From Lepas anatifera (taxonomy: Eukaryota > Arthropoda > Thecostraca > Lepadidae): a stretch of 64,000 bases of DNA. Shown one piece after another: positions 12,701 to 24,700 of this stretch. The position numbers and the translations under genes were made by a program. Below the pieces are notes generated by a model, which was not told the DNA's origin, did not search any database, and saw only the letters and a program-made list of their open reading frames with translations. The stretch covers positions 1,054,001 through 1,118,000 of the forward strand of contig JAOTON010000977.1 in the NCBI GenBank assembly GCA_034440635.1, given 5' to 3'. Each line of letters opens with the position of its first letter. Position 1 is the stretch's first letter.

Positions 12701-15700
12701 AATTGTTCGAATCTTGAAACTTTTCCTATTCCAACTACCGCCACTCCCCCAGGAAAATTTTAGATTCTTCCCTGCAACATTGGCGAAGCCAACACCGGCC
12801 ACTAAATTTGTGTTGGCTGAATACACTGGCCTCCCGAGAGTTCCCACTATACAAGAAAAGTAAGCCTATACCGAGGTTCTCGGAGGCGGACGAGTGGCCG
12901 GCAGCAGGGTGGTGGGCGGCGGCGTCGCGCGGTGGCGACGGTGACCTGCATACCTGCTGGTGACGTCCACCAGTGCCGGGCCGCCCCGAGTGAAATCCGC
13001 CGGCGCCCTGTACCCGTCGCAGCCCGCACTCAGCCGCGGCGCTCAATGGCAGCGGTGCCATTGTGTTCTCTCCCAGAGCATTTCCGCTCCACACACCATC
13101 AGTGGGGAAACTGTAATTCCAGGAGGTCTCCAGATTTGAAAGGGTTCTGTCCTGAATGGTGAAACGCATCCCGTCATGCGAATTTTCAGCGGAACATTTA
13201 TTCATTGTTCTTAGTTAGCGAGATGCACCTGCTTTCAGAGCATAATTAGAGACGTGCCGTATCAAAATTTGTGAAAAAGAATCAAACAGAGATGCGCAAA
13301 GGAGCCTAAAAGAGGCTGTTACATAATAACGTGTCAGGCATCTCAGCATGGGTTTGGAATCACAGCTATGAAGTCCTCTATTGAAAGAGATTTGTATCGA
13401 AATGGCCATGCTGAGGGTATAGGGAATTTTGCGATTTTTCAATTAGTTAGGGAGACCAGGGCAAAAGTGACACCCTAAGTGTTTTTCTAACATAGCAAGC
13501 TCAATGGCAGGCCGAAAATTTTGAGCTATACACCCTGACGTAGGCTAATGAGCTGTGTCTCTAATGTGAGAGTATCAACTTGAAAAATTAATTTGGAAAA
13601 GCATAGCGGTAAAATATATCAACTTATGTTTTTTACCGTTTTGCCCCAACCCTGGGCCATATATGGTTTTGGGAAACGACAGGACCGCGCCGCTGTGCAA
13701 AATATATAAATCCACATCCCTGGTAGGCTGGGTAATGTGGCGAAAAAAACATGTTTTCGTTAAAATGTCAACATCTTATAACTCAGTTAAAATGTTAACC
13801 TGTTTTCATTTTGGCACAAGACTACCCCCACCCTGGACCCGCCCCTGTCTTGTTTTCTCGTTGTTTCTTTGACCTTACAACAATAACAAACTATACATAG
13901 CAAATTATCCTAAGTGATTGGGGTAAACGGAACCATCAGACCGTTTTACACAATTGGTCCATTTTGCCCCTTCCGTTTTGCCCCATCAGCAACTTCGATT
14001 CAAGATTTTACGTGTCGGAAAAATAGAAAGCTTTGAGATTTGAAATTACCCTTACCCTAAGCCTACACTGCAACTTATTCAGATATATCACGATCAGAAC
14101 TGAACTCAATTTTTCCTCGAAAAATGAAGATTTAAAACATGTAAATATAGTAATACTTACAGGGAAATCCTCTCCAGCCAGCCCACGTCGAAATGATGCC
14201 GCTAACTGACGATATACACGCTACATTCTGACGTCCTTTCTCTAAACCAGTCGTTAATCTTTTAAAATCTAGATGGAAACACCAGCAACATACCGAAATA
14301 GCTAAAATCCGTGTTTCCCCAAAGTCCATTTTGCCCCGATCTCCCCTTCACATTTGTCTTGCATACATATATAACATTACAAATAGTAGTGCACCCAACG
14401 GGATATGGCGGAAAAGCTTGCGATGAGCAGATGAAAAAACATCGCTGGTTACATAAGCAGGGTAACATTTTTTAGGGCCACTCCCAACAGACACACTTGC
14501 CCAATTACAGGAAGTATTGGCGTGGGTGTTCAAGGATCCTCTCCACCGGGTCAGATCGGACACGGAAGGCGCTTTCCCGCCGTAAGGGTTGAACCCACGT
14601 TAATCCATGCTATCCGATCCGTAGACTGGCAACGAAGCCACTAGGCCACCCCGGCCCCTCCATGGTTTTTGCACTTTAAATTGGTGCAAATATTCAGGGT
14701 CCTCTTATTTTAGAGAGCAGCAAGCAGCTTATAAGTACTATGGACAGCGCCATAAGAAATTGCGAAGAGACGGGGTACAAACTGACCCCGTGGAATCTTA
14801 CACAAACTCTGTTGTTGGCCAGAACGAAATAGGATAGAAAGCGCTTACTGCCCTTCTCTCAAATTGTGACCCTCCGCCACCAACGTTGGGGACTTTATTG
14901 TCCACTTTTTTGTAATTCTGATCTGTATTTAGCAGGGATGCGATTATGCGATTCTATGTATGCATTTTTCTAAAAAAAACTCCCATGGTGCTCTTACGGT
15001 CAAGTTTTTTTAAAAATGTCACCTCTAATTTTGTATTTGACATATTGAAAATAGAAATACAGTCATGTTTCCGTATCATTTCTGCGAGAAGATGGAATTG
15101 AACCATCTTGTTTCATACCTTGGGGCTTTTTTTTTTCCGCTGGAATACATGAAAATAAAATGATTTATTGGCTTTCTACTGGATACCGACCCATTTTCGA
15201 ATAATTCTTCCTCGTTCGGATTCATCTCTTGCGCCCGATTTAACACGAGTTAGTGGGAAATATATCTAATAGAGACAATATTAAATGGGTTGGTTATAAT
15301 GCCTCAGAGCCAAATCCTAGCGTCATTTGCCCCGTAGCGGAATAGACCTTACCTTACGACCCCAAGATTTTACGACCCTTTGCAATGAGCAGAATATAGA
15401 AGAAAAAAGTTTGATGAATGAAGCAAAGAGAGAGAAAGATGGAAAGCCCAATTTTGAACAACGCATGGTTAATGTCATTAATAATGAGCCATTATTTGTC
15501 GTAGGTAGGTATAGGTACCTCAATGGCCTGTAGAAACATCAAGAGGTGCGTATTATAGTCAGGCACCGCACATGTGCACCCCAATTCCTACAGACATTCA
15601 TCAATCACTCGACGTGCGACGTTTCGTTGAACGGGGCCGGGGCGGGCCGGCGGCGACCTCTGCTGACCCGTCGGCGGCGCTGTTGCAGAAACGCTGCGGG

Positions 15701-18700
15701 CCACGTCCCAGTTTCGGGCGGACCGGCCGTTTCCCGGCACGGACGACCTGCACGGGGCGGCGGTGGCTCTGATTCGGCTGCAGGACACCTACCGGCTGAA
15801 CATGACTCAGCTGCCCCGCGGCCACATCGTGGGTCCGTCCCAGGGCGGCCCGCGCGCCTCAGGTGGGTGCTGCGCATGCGCAGAGGGATCAGTGCCGCCA
15901 GAAATGTGTCGTTCTTCCGGATCATATTTGTGACGTTGTTGTTTAGTGTGAGCTCCATGTGGGTGTATGAAACCGCGTCGTCAAGTCAAGGAAAGGTACA
16001 GAATAGATATAGATTAGAAAAATGCCAGAACTTTCTGTTTTAGATTCATGACTTGCTGTTTTCTCTCCAGCTAGATACTTGGTGATGGATAATTGCGTTT
16101 ACCAAGAATCCCACTGCAGTACTGTTGCGATTCTACGAGAACAATAACTTGCAAGCACAGCCCCGGTAGCTCAGCTGCAGTAGAGTAGCTCAGCTGCAGT
16201 AGAGTAGCTCAGCTGCTGTAGAGTAGCTCAGCTGAAGTAGATTAGTTCAGCTGCAGTAGAGTAGCTCAGCTGCAGTAGAATAGCTCAGCTGCAGTAGAGT
16301 AGCTCAGCTGCAGTAGAGTAGCTCAGCTGCAATAGAGTAGCTCAGCTGCAGTAGAGTATAGCTCAGCTGCAGTAGAGTAGCTCAGCTGCAGTAGAGTAGC
16401 TCAGCTGCAGTAGAGTAGCTGAGCTGCAGCTGTGGTAGAGCGTTAACCCGCGCCCCACCGGGGTCCGGCGCCACCTTCGCCCCACCGGGGGGCATCGATG
16501 GCCCCCCTCTAACTCCGAAAATATGGGCGTTAGCTCAAATCTGCAAAGTGCAATAGAAAGCTTGCGTGAATTCAGTAATAAATTACTTCGCATGTTTTAG
16601 TGCTCAGGTCAATGGTTTGACCTCCAGAGGTCAAATTAGGTCAAGATCGGCTATTTTACTCAAATATGCAATGATTGAGCAAACTGGGCATAACTCTTAT
16701 GTCATTAGAGCTATTGAGGCCTGGTAAAGTACATTTGATAGCAAATTGCCAGTACTTTTTCCGCTATGTGGAACGTAAAGACCTCCCGCCAGTGGTTTGA
16801 CCTCCAGGGGTCACCTCGTGACCTAATATGACCTGAGGTCACCAAAGGTCAGAAAGTGACCTTGCCGTATATCAAATGAAAGCCAGTGACAAGACAAACA
16901 CGATGGTGTTTGTTTCACCGCTCTAGCTTAATTAGGTCAAAAGTTATTGTCAAAATACTGTTTTTGACCTCTGGTGACCTTGGATGACCTTGGAAAAGTC
17001 AAAGGGCAAATATGGCCCCTGGAATCCGTGAAAGGGTGTCCAAGAACGCTTTTCTGACGAAGCCGAAGATTTTCAATTTTTGTGACTTTTAGATTATAAG
17101 ACAGCTTTTCCCCATGCTTTATCAACGGGAGAGGTCACCTCATGACATGACCTCAGGTCACGAAATCAACAAATCCCGGATATACACCTTGTAGACCCTG
17201 GAGGGGTTATGAAGTGTGGAAGTTTCAAATCGATCGACTTTTGAAATGTAGCTCTTACAGAGCTCTAAAGTGAAGTGAGGTGACCTTGGTTGACCTCGTC
17301 TGGTGACCTGACCTTGGGTGACCCGGGGTAAAAAATTTCAGGGATGATGGGAAAATGATGCAGTGAGAGGTAGAGCCTTCAACTGCGGTGCTGCGCCTCG
17401 TCGTTTTTCTGCTATCCCGGAAAAACCTTAGGGGGCCATCGATGGCCCTCCCGGTGGGCGAGGGTTAAGCTCCGGTCCGCTGCTCAGAAATATGCAGTGA
17501 CATTGCGTGTGTTGTCTTGGGATCGGTTCCCCTGAGACACTCCAGCGCTCAATATTTACCCGATGTAGGTCGGCTGGAAACTGGCTGGAGAGAGCGCGAA
17601 CTGAGCGGGGCGGCCGTCCCTGTGCTTCTAAATTGACCCCTCATTGTGGGAGCTGCTCCTTCGGAGGGTGGTGTCGGGATCTCCGTGACAAGTCCATTGA
17701 TGACTTTAGTGAGACTCCGACTCCAGAAACCGAACTTGCAAGAAGTTGGACAAAATTTATAAAAAAGTGATGCAGTTTATCGGATTCCTCCTCCGCCTTG
17801 TATTTTAAGCATTCCCAATTTGTGTCATTTCTCAAACGCAGAGAGCACATTTGAGCCATTATATGTATTATTTATGTGGTATTGTGCATATCAATTGATA
17901 TGGCTGGCGGGTATCAGTTACCAAAGAAACAAACGGAAGCATAATTCTACGAAGCCCAAAGGTTCTACACAATTCTCAATCCTTTCCTCTTCTTCAGTCT
18001 GAAACAACTGTCACTGATTTGCAAATACAATGGTTTACATTTTCCCCTATTCATATCTACCAGTGTACGTATCATCAAGTCTTACTTGTGTTGTCCTTGA
18101 TGTATCCGTCTGATATCGCTGAGGAATAGTTGGATGATTAAGTAAAACCTTTTCTCGCCTCACGCATGCGATTTTTGTTATTTTATGAATATGTTGAACC
18201 TGAGAGTGCTCATACGCACATCTCCAGGATCTAACCCGGATATTTTCACTTCCGTCGCCAGCAGGCCCAGATTTTGACCTAGCTGATCGGTTTGCCCATC
18301 GATTAATGGAAGAGTTCAGGCTTTTCCCCATTTTATAGGCCTGGCCAGGTCGCAATGAAAGCTGTTTTATTGAGAGCCGAATGGCCTGGATGCGCCGGCC
18401 ACTGCTCATCGGCCAGGTGGTAAACAGACCGAAAACGTCGCGACCGCCGACCAGTGGCCAGCGCGCCAGGGCAGACCAGCCCAATGCAGCGGTCATGCTT
18501 CAACCGCCGCTCTTTCCCATCGTTCCCTGCCGGTGACTCCGCCGTGACCGTCCAGCGTAACGTAACGGCAGAGTGAAAGGGTCTACCTCAGCTGGCGGTC
18601 AGGCGGTGGACGCGGCACCGTGTCACGTGCCTGCCAGGTTGTTGCCCCCTCCTCTGCACCACGTGGCCGGCCGTAGCCTGGGGCGATAGCGGGCTGACCG

Positions 18701-21700
18701 TGATCAGCTGAGTCAAACGCTGCCGTGGGAACGCGGCCGGCCGTGAGTCAGAGTCAGAGTCACAGGCGGGCGGCTGCTGTGTACTGGGGGCGGCGGTGTT
18801 TGCCCGACCACGGCAGACCACTAACAGCAGTGCATTCGCCGCGCGGTCGACGTTTACTCACGCCGACCGTTATCGCTCTCTGGGAATCGGCTCGGACGGC
18901 AGTGAAACGGCATCGAATTTGGCCGTGAATCACACCAGTGACGGGTCAGGCCAAAATGGGTCATTACTGATATTGGACGGCAGAACGAAACGAATCGAGT
19001 TTTGAGTTTAAGCTCATAAACTGCCTAAACTTTATATTTTATTCATGCATTTAAAACTGCAAAAATAATAACGTTACCGAAATTTTCATAATGACCCTAA
19101 GTGAAGACCTTTGGAGATTTGTAGTCGTCTACAACTACTTTTTTTACCCAGAATCCAAGAGAGGTAGGCTTGTCAGGGTATTCACAATGAAGCTTCGGGC
19201 CCCAATTTCGAGACTTTACTGGCTTTCAATACAATGAAAATTATAATATCGGATGTTGCCCGTATGATAATTTTGTATTATCCTACCTTAAAATATTATC
19301 CTACCTTCAGGGGATGAGGTGGCTTAGTGGATAGCACCCTTGTCTTCTAAGCCACCGGTCCGGTTCAGTCTCGGCGGAGCCTCTGAATAAGTCGATCTGA
19401 TCCCCAAAATCCCTTCCAACAGGGTGAGAGTTGGCGACGCCGTATGACCCTGGCAGTTGGTGCGTCGTTAAACCCCAACAATTATTTATCCTACCTTCAA
19501 AAGTAAAGTCAAGCTGTGCACAAGCAGGGACATATCTAACTGATGCTCTTGACGAGTAGATGCATGGTTATAATATTGATAACGTGAGCATAGCGCAATT
19601 TTGTTTCTTTTGATGGTTTATCACTATTATAGGAAATATAGCATGCCTATAGTTAAAGCATTCATTCACGCTTTGCAGTCGTCCGTTAAATCACCGGAAA
19701 AAATCGACAATATGGTGAGATTTGATCGATTTTAACACCGTGTTTGAAACAGAGTACCTAGCAACCTTTGCTAATAATTATTTTGACATTTTGAGTTGGA
19801 CCTGTCAAGCTGAAACGCGACATCGCTTTGAACTTTTTTTCCTCGACCGATATAGGCATGCCTTGCTTTTACTTCAGGCTTTTTCATAATCCATTCGACA
19901 CAAGACGAATGAAGTTAAAAAGGGTCAGGAAAAAATTCGATGCCTGACATATAATGACCTGCGTTGGGTGGTGGTAGTTGGCCCCACGAGCCGAAGGTTT
20001 TAGCACCTAACCTGATTCCCTGCGAGATACTCTAGGCGTAGAGTGCACTTCTCGTCTGCTGAATCGCAAGCAGATGGCTGGAATCACCAGCAGTGCATCT
20101 CTTTTCTGTCGAGCCTCCCTTCTGAGCAGGTGAAACCGACGGCAGGCGAGGGTCGGCAGCTGCGCCGCTCGCCGCGCTTTTCAGCGAACGCCGCTCACAT
20201 GTCGATGGTGTCGCATGCGTCAGATTGGCAGCGGAGGCTGCTACCCCAGTTCCGCCTCATCCGCGCCGGTTGCGTCTCACCTGTTGCTCGTCTGCGCCGA
20301 CGGCCGACGGCACCGCGCGGCCGCCGCCTGGCTGGAGCGGGCGACGCGCGGACACGAGCCGACGCACATTGGCGGACGCAGGGGGGCCATTCCGGCCATG
20401 CCCCCCAAAGCGCTGGATGGGGGGCCAAACTATCTTTGCCTCCCCCCTCAAACGCCGGAAATTTTTCGAAAAAAGGTGTTTACACTAGGTCTGTAAAGCA
20501 GAAAATCTTCGCTCCCACCCCCTCCCCCGGGAGCGATCATGTACTTGGAGAGGTAGCTTATACTAGGTCTGTCGAGCACTGAAAGAAGGTGTTCACACTA
20601 GGTCTGTAGAGCAAAACAATTTTTGCTCCCACCTCCCCCGGAGGAGTGGCAGACTTGGGTTTGGCCCCACAAAACTCGGGTCTGCGTCCGCCCCTGCCAA
20701 CGCACAAACCATCGGAGTCGACTCGGAGCCGATGCACTTGTTCGTTTGGCAGTCAGAATCGGGCCGGTTCGCTCCAGGACGGAGGTTGGACTAGAGCTGA
20801 AGCAGCTGTAAAGCTGAGACAAAATCGGAGCTGGCCTTACCTGACATCCTGAATCTGCCTTGGATAGGTACTGTGCTAGACAAGATACTCTGTCTCGCAA
20901 CTGTCAGTTCCATGTCGTTGAACTTTTACCTGCAACGTTGCGTTAATAATGGAAACGCAAATCTGCAGAACTGTTTTACACCACGGCTTCGGTGAATGCG
21001 CCTTAGAAAAGCCGGTATGTTTGGATTCTCGGATTTTTTGCTCATTATTTAGCTCTAAATAATAGCTGGTTCAATTGTTCAGCTTGTGGAACTGTCGGAA
21101 TCACGCAAACTACCAAGTGCCACCCCTGCACCCGAGGGACAAAAGCCGAGGCCGCAGCCCGAGGCTGAAGTTTTGAAGAAGAAAAGCAATGGTAAACTTA
21201 AAAATATGAGCACGATAATAAGCTTTCCTAATTCGTGGCAATTATTGTAACCAACCAGGTGATGGATTTAGATTTAACTTGGAAGGATACATGGGTATAT
21301 CTAGGTGTGTAAGTGATATTCTCTCTCCCTGGATTTTAAGGCTGGCTCGAGCGCTTGGTTTGAGTACGGTGTAACAGTTCGGCTGCTGGCTCCAGATATA
21401 GCACCGGCTGAGAAAATAGTATCAGTCTCTGTGGCTAGGGGCGTCGCCACGGAATTTCTACTGGGAGATGTACCCCTGAATGGCGATGACCGGGGAGGCA
21501 ATCTTTGAGTATATTGGTTGACTGAAAATGATAACGACGATGCACCTCAACAAATTTACGTAAGTCCACGCAGTTAGTGTAAAAAAATTCAAAACACTTC
21601 GGTTATGTTCCCGAATTTTTGGGGACGTCCCCCTTACTCGCGGCTTGGGTGGACTCATCCCCCGTCTCCCCTCGCTTTCGACGCTGATGTCTGTGACAGC

Positions 21701-24700
21701 TAACCCTCCCGCGGAGCAAGTGGATGAAAATGGTCCTGCTGGGTGAGGCCCGTCTTTCCAGTGTAAAATTGCAACAGAGAGTCATGAGAAGAAGCGGCAG
21801 TGACGGAGATTGCATGTCGGGCCTGGGTGTGACCCGGCGCCGGGCGGACGGGTCGGAAATGAGCGAGAGCGCTGATGGCGTCACCCCGCCGCCCGGCCCC
21901 CGCACTTACACGTGATTGCAGGCCTTCTGCACGCGGAACCGAGTCGAGATGGCCCACTGAGCAATCGAGAGAGGTCTGCCCAACGCTTTCTAGCACGACT
22001 CTGCGCCCAACTGGTAATTACTGCAGAAATATTTGCTTTGCGGTTTTGTTCTACCAGGCAATTCGGGCTGACTGTCGGTTTAAAGAAGAAACTAAACATG
22101 AGTGCACAGTACCCCGAAGCTGGAAGATCGCTCGTGCTTTTATTTTGAGGTGTTTTTCATCCGCAGGTTCCATGGAGCGTGAACAAGGAAGACTGTGATG
22201 TCCTCTTTGAGATGAGTGCTGAACTTTAAACCACTGCCAGCTGCATTACCGGCGTAGTTTCCACCGCCGCAACAATCATTACACCTTGGAAAAAATCGGC
22301 TGGCTTGTTTCTTCTCAGAGAACGTTTTAGAACATCTGAGTCGGTTCTGTCGCGCTTCACCAGCCTGAATTCATCCCGCCAGGCCAGCGGCGCGCGGCGG
22401 CACGGAATGTATTTTACATAGTGCATGAGGTCTGTGCTCAATCCCAGCAGCGACACCAGCACGGACTCTCCAGAAGAGATTGAGGTCGTTTGCTTCTGTG
22501 AAACGGTGTCATTCGTCTCAGTGCGGGTGCAATGGGTGTTAAGAGATTTGATGAGATGCTAACTGCATATTCAGCTTATGAATGATTTGACAGAGAGCGT
22601 TGCTTTGACGGCAGGCACGATGCATCCTTTCCAAGAATGACACCGGGGTGGCAATTTTGGAATGGCTCCGCAAAAAGGTTGGCAGCGATAGGTTGCACCT
22701 CTCCTATGCATATCGGACCATAGCAGCCAGCAAGCTTCCTGACCGGGCCAATTTTTTTGTATCTACGGCGAGTCTTGTGTCGTCGCCGGCGCGGATTGCA
22801 ATGTCTCACTTTTCATCCGTGCTCCGAGCTACTGCCAACATTTCTGCGGATGGATACAGCAGCACTCTATGTTTCGGTTGGGTGAGAAAGTTGCTAGGTG
22901 TTCACGAAATGAGGTGCGCCTGTGATATCTTTGGAAACATATAATACAGAAAAAGAGGCAAATCAAACCGAAAACCGAAAGCAGTACTCTTTTCCATTTT
23001 CGCTGCCATACAGGTACAGCCGGTTCCACACTGATTGGTGGTATTGGTGTGTTGTTTTAGAATATCTTAGAACGATTATTTAAAGGTTTTTTTGTGATGT
23101 ATTTTGACGAGCTCTTTAGTTTGGGACCCTGCAAACTGGTGGACGTCATTTGGAAATTATGAACAAAAACTGTTTTGCCATTCGGTGATTTCCTGTTTTT
23201 TTCTTATTCTTCGAATTTTGAACCTGATCAGTATTTTTGCGTCGTTTGCATCAATTAAAATGCAGCAGGTGAGGCAACAATGGTGTCGGAAGGACCATCT
23301 GGGGTATTTTGCAAAACGACCGCGGCTAATACCTCCAATCGTTGGACTGCACATGTCTGCCAGGGGATATTGATTCCAGTGAGCAAGAATTTGTCAAGTA
23401 CAAAGCTGCTATTGATCAGCCCTTTAGATGAATCAACATCGTTTTCTCGGCAAAAAGTGCGTGGTACAGCCCAAGCTAGCGTGGCAAAAACATCCCGGGC
23501 ACAAAAAGTCATTTGGAAAGCCAGAGAGCTTGACCTTAATGGAAGAAGCCTGCGGTTAATCAATCACCATTGCGCTAGTTTCTTTTGAAAGGGTTGATAA
23601 TCATCGTCATTACGCCGACCTTCAGGTGAACGCATTATACTCAAACCACCAATTTACCTTCGCTTAATGAGCCTTAATCATGAAGACAACACCCGGAAAT
23701 TTTAACCGCAGACGGTCGTTTTTAATAGTCAGAAATAAGCTGATGTCATATACAGCGTTATAAGTACCTACTTCATAGCGACATGTCATTTCCAAACAGC
23801 TTATTGTCAGGGCGGCTATTGTGTCGCGTGTAAGGGGATGACATTCCGCAACAAAGCATACTCCCTGGCTACTTTTGGGGGCCGGTTTGGTTAACATAAA
23901 CATTTATTTCCTCTTCCCGGAAGACAGTATTTTTAAGCTATTGTTATTTTACGTTTTGTTTTCTCCAGCTGCGTGAATGACCTCGCACGGGACCGGCCCT
24001 GGTCACATCTATTATGCAGAGGTGGGCGCCGCTACAAATTTCTTTAAATCGCTACCGCTACTTCCGCTACCTTGGTAACATGAAACCGCTACCGCTACTC
24101 CGCTACTTTTTTGAAAACACGAAAGCGCTACCCGCTACTCCGCTACTCCGCTACCGCTACTTTTTAGTATAAAGCGCTACTCCGAAAATGTCCAGGTCGA
24201 TCTAAATAAATTCCACAGACAGCCAACTTTTATTTGTATATTGGAGCCAAAGCTCAATCCATGCCCAAAGCATGCACCAACACAATCATTCACACAATCT
24301 TCTCTTTTCGTTGGACCTCCGCCAGTGGTTTGACCTCCAGAGGTCACCTCGTGACGTAATATGACCTGAGGTCACAAAAGGTCAGAAAGAGACCTTGTTG
24401 TATATCAAATGAAAGCCAGGGACAAGACAAACACGATGGTGTTTGTTTCAGAGCTCTAGCTTAATTAGGTCAAAGTTATTGTCAAAATACTGTTTTTGAC
24501 CCTGGTGACCTTGGGTGACCTTGGAAAGTCAGGGCAAATATGACCTCTGGGATCCGTGAAAGGGTGTTCAAAACGCTGTTCTGAGCAGTCTGAGTATTTT
24601 CAATCATTTTTGTGGCTTCTAGATCATGAGACAGCTTTCCCATGCTTTTCCAATGGGAGAGGTCGCCTCGTGACCTGACCTCAGGTCACGAAATAGAAAA

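Larger units (their letters stand above)
17769..20366. other. P4HA intron, part; CpG-rich patch
   Basis: 18360-18900 is GC-rich with TCACGTG/CCACGTGG E-box words and a tandem GAGTCAGAGTCACAG. It could be an internal regulatory region. No protein recognised. 19.3 kb holds a SINE. Confidence 0.35.

Noticed and set aside
12735..13205. 156-codon minus-strand frame in a GC-rich patch
   Set aside because: No family resemblance in any frame and no compatible splice context; listed only as a CpG-rich patch.
14480..14660. A functional tRNA gene
   Set aside because: Only A- and B-box-like words remain; the sequence continues into a shared SINE body and does not fold as a cloverleaf by eye.
16165..16432. 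CRISPR-like array
   Set aside because: Direct 19-bp tandem units with no unique spacers, in an animal genome; an ordinary minisatellite.
21603..22198. Overlapping ~100-codon frames in a GC-rich patch near 21.7-22.1 kb
   Set aside because: Frames on both strands overlap with no homology or splice signals; part of a dispersed repeat boundary.
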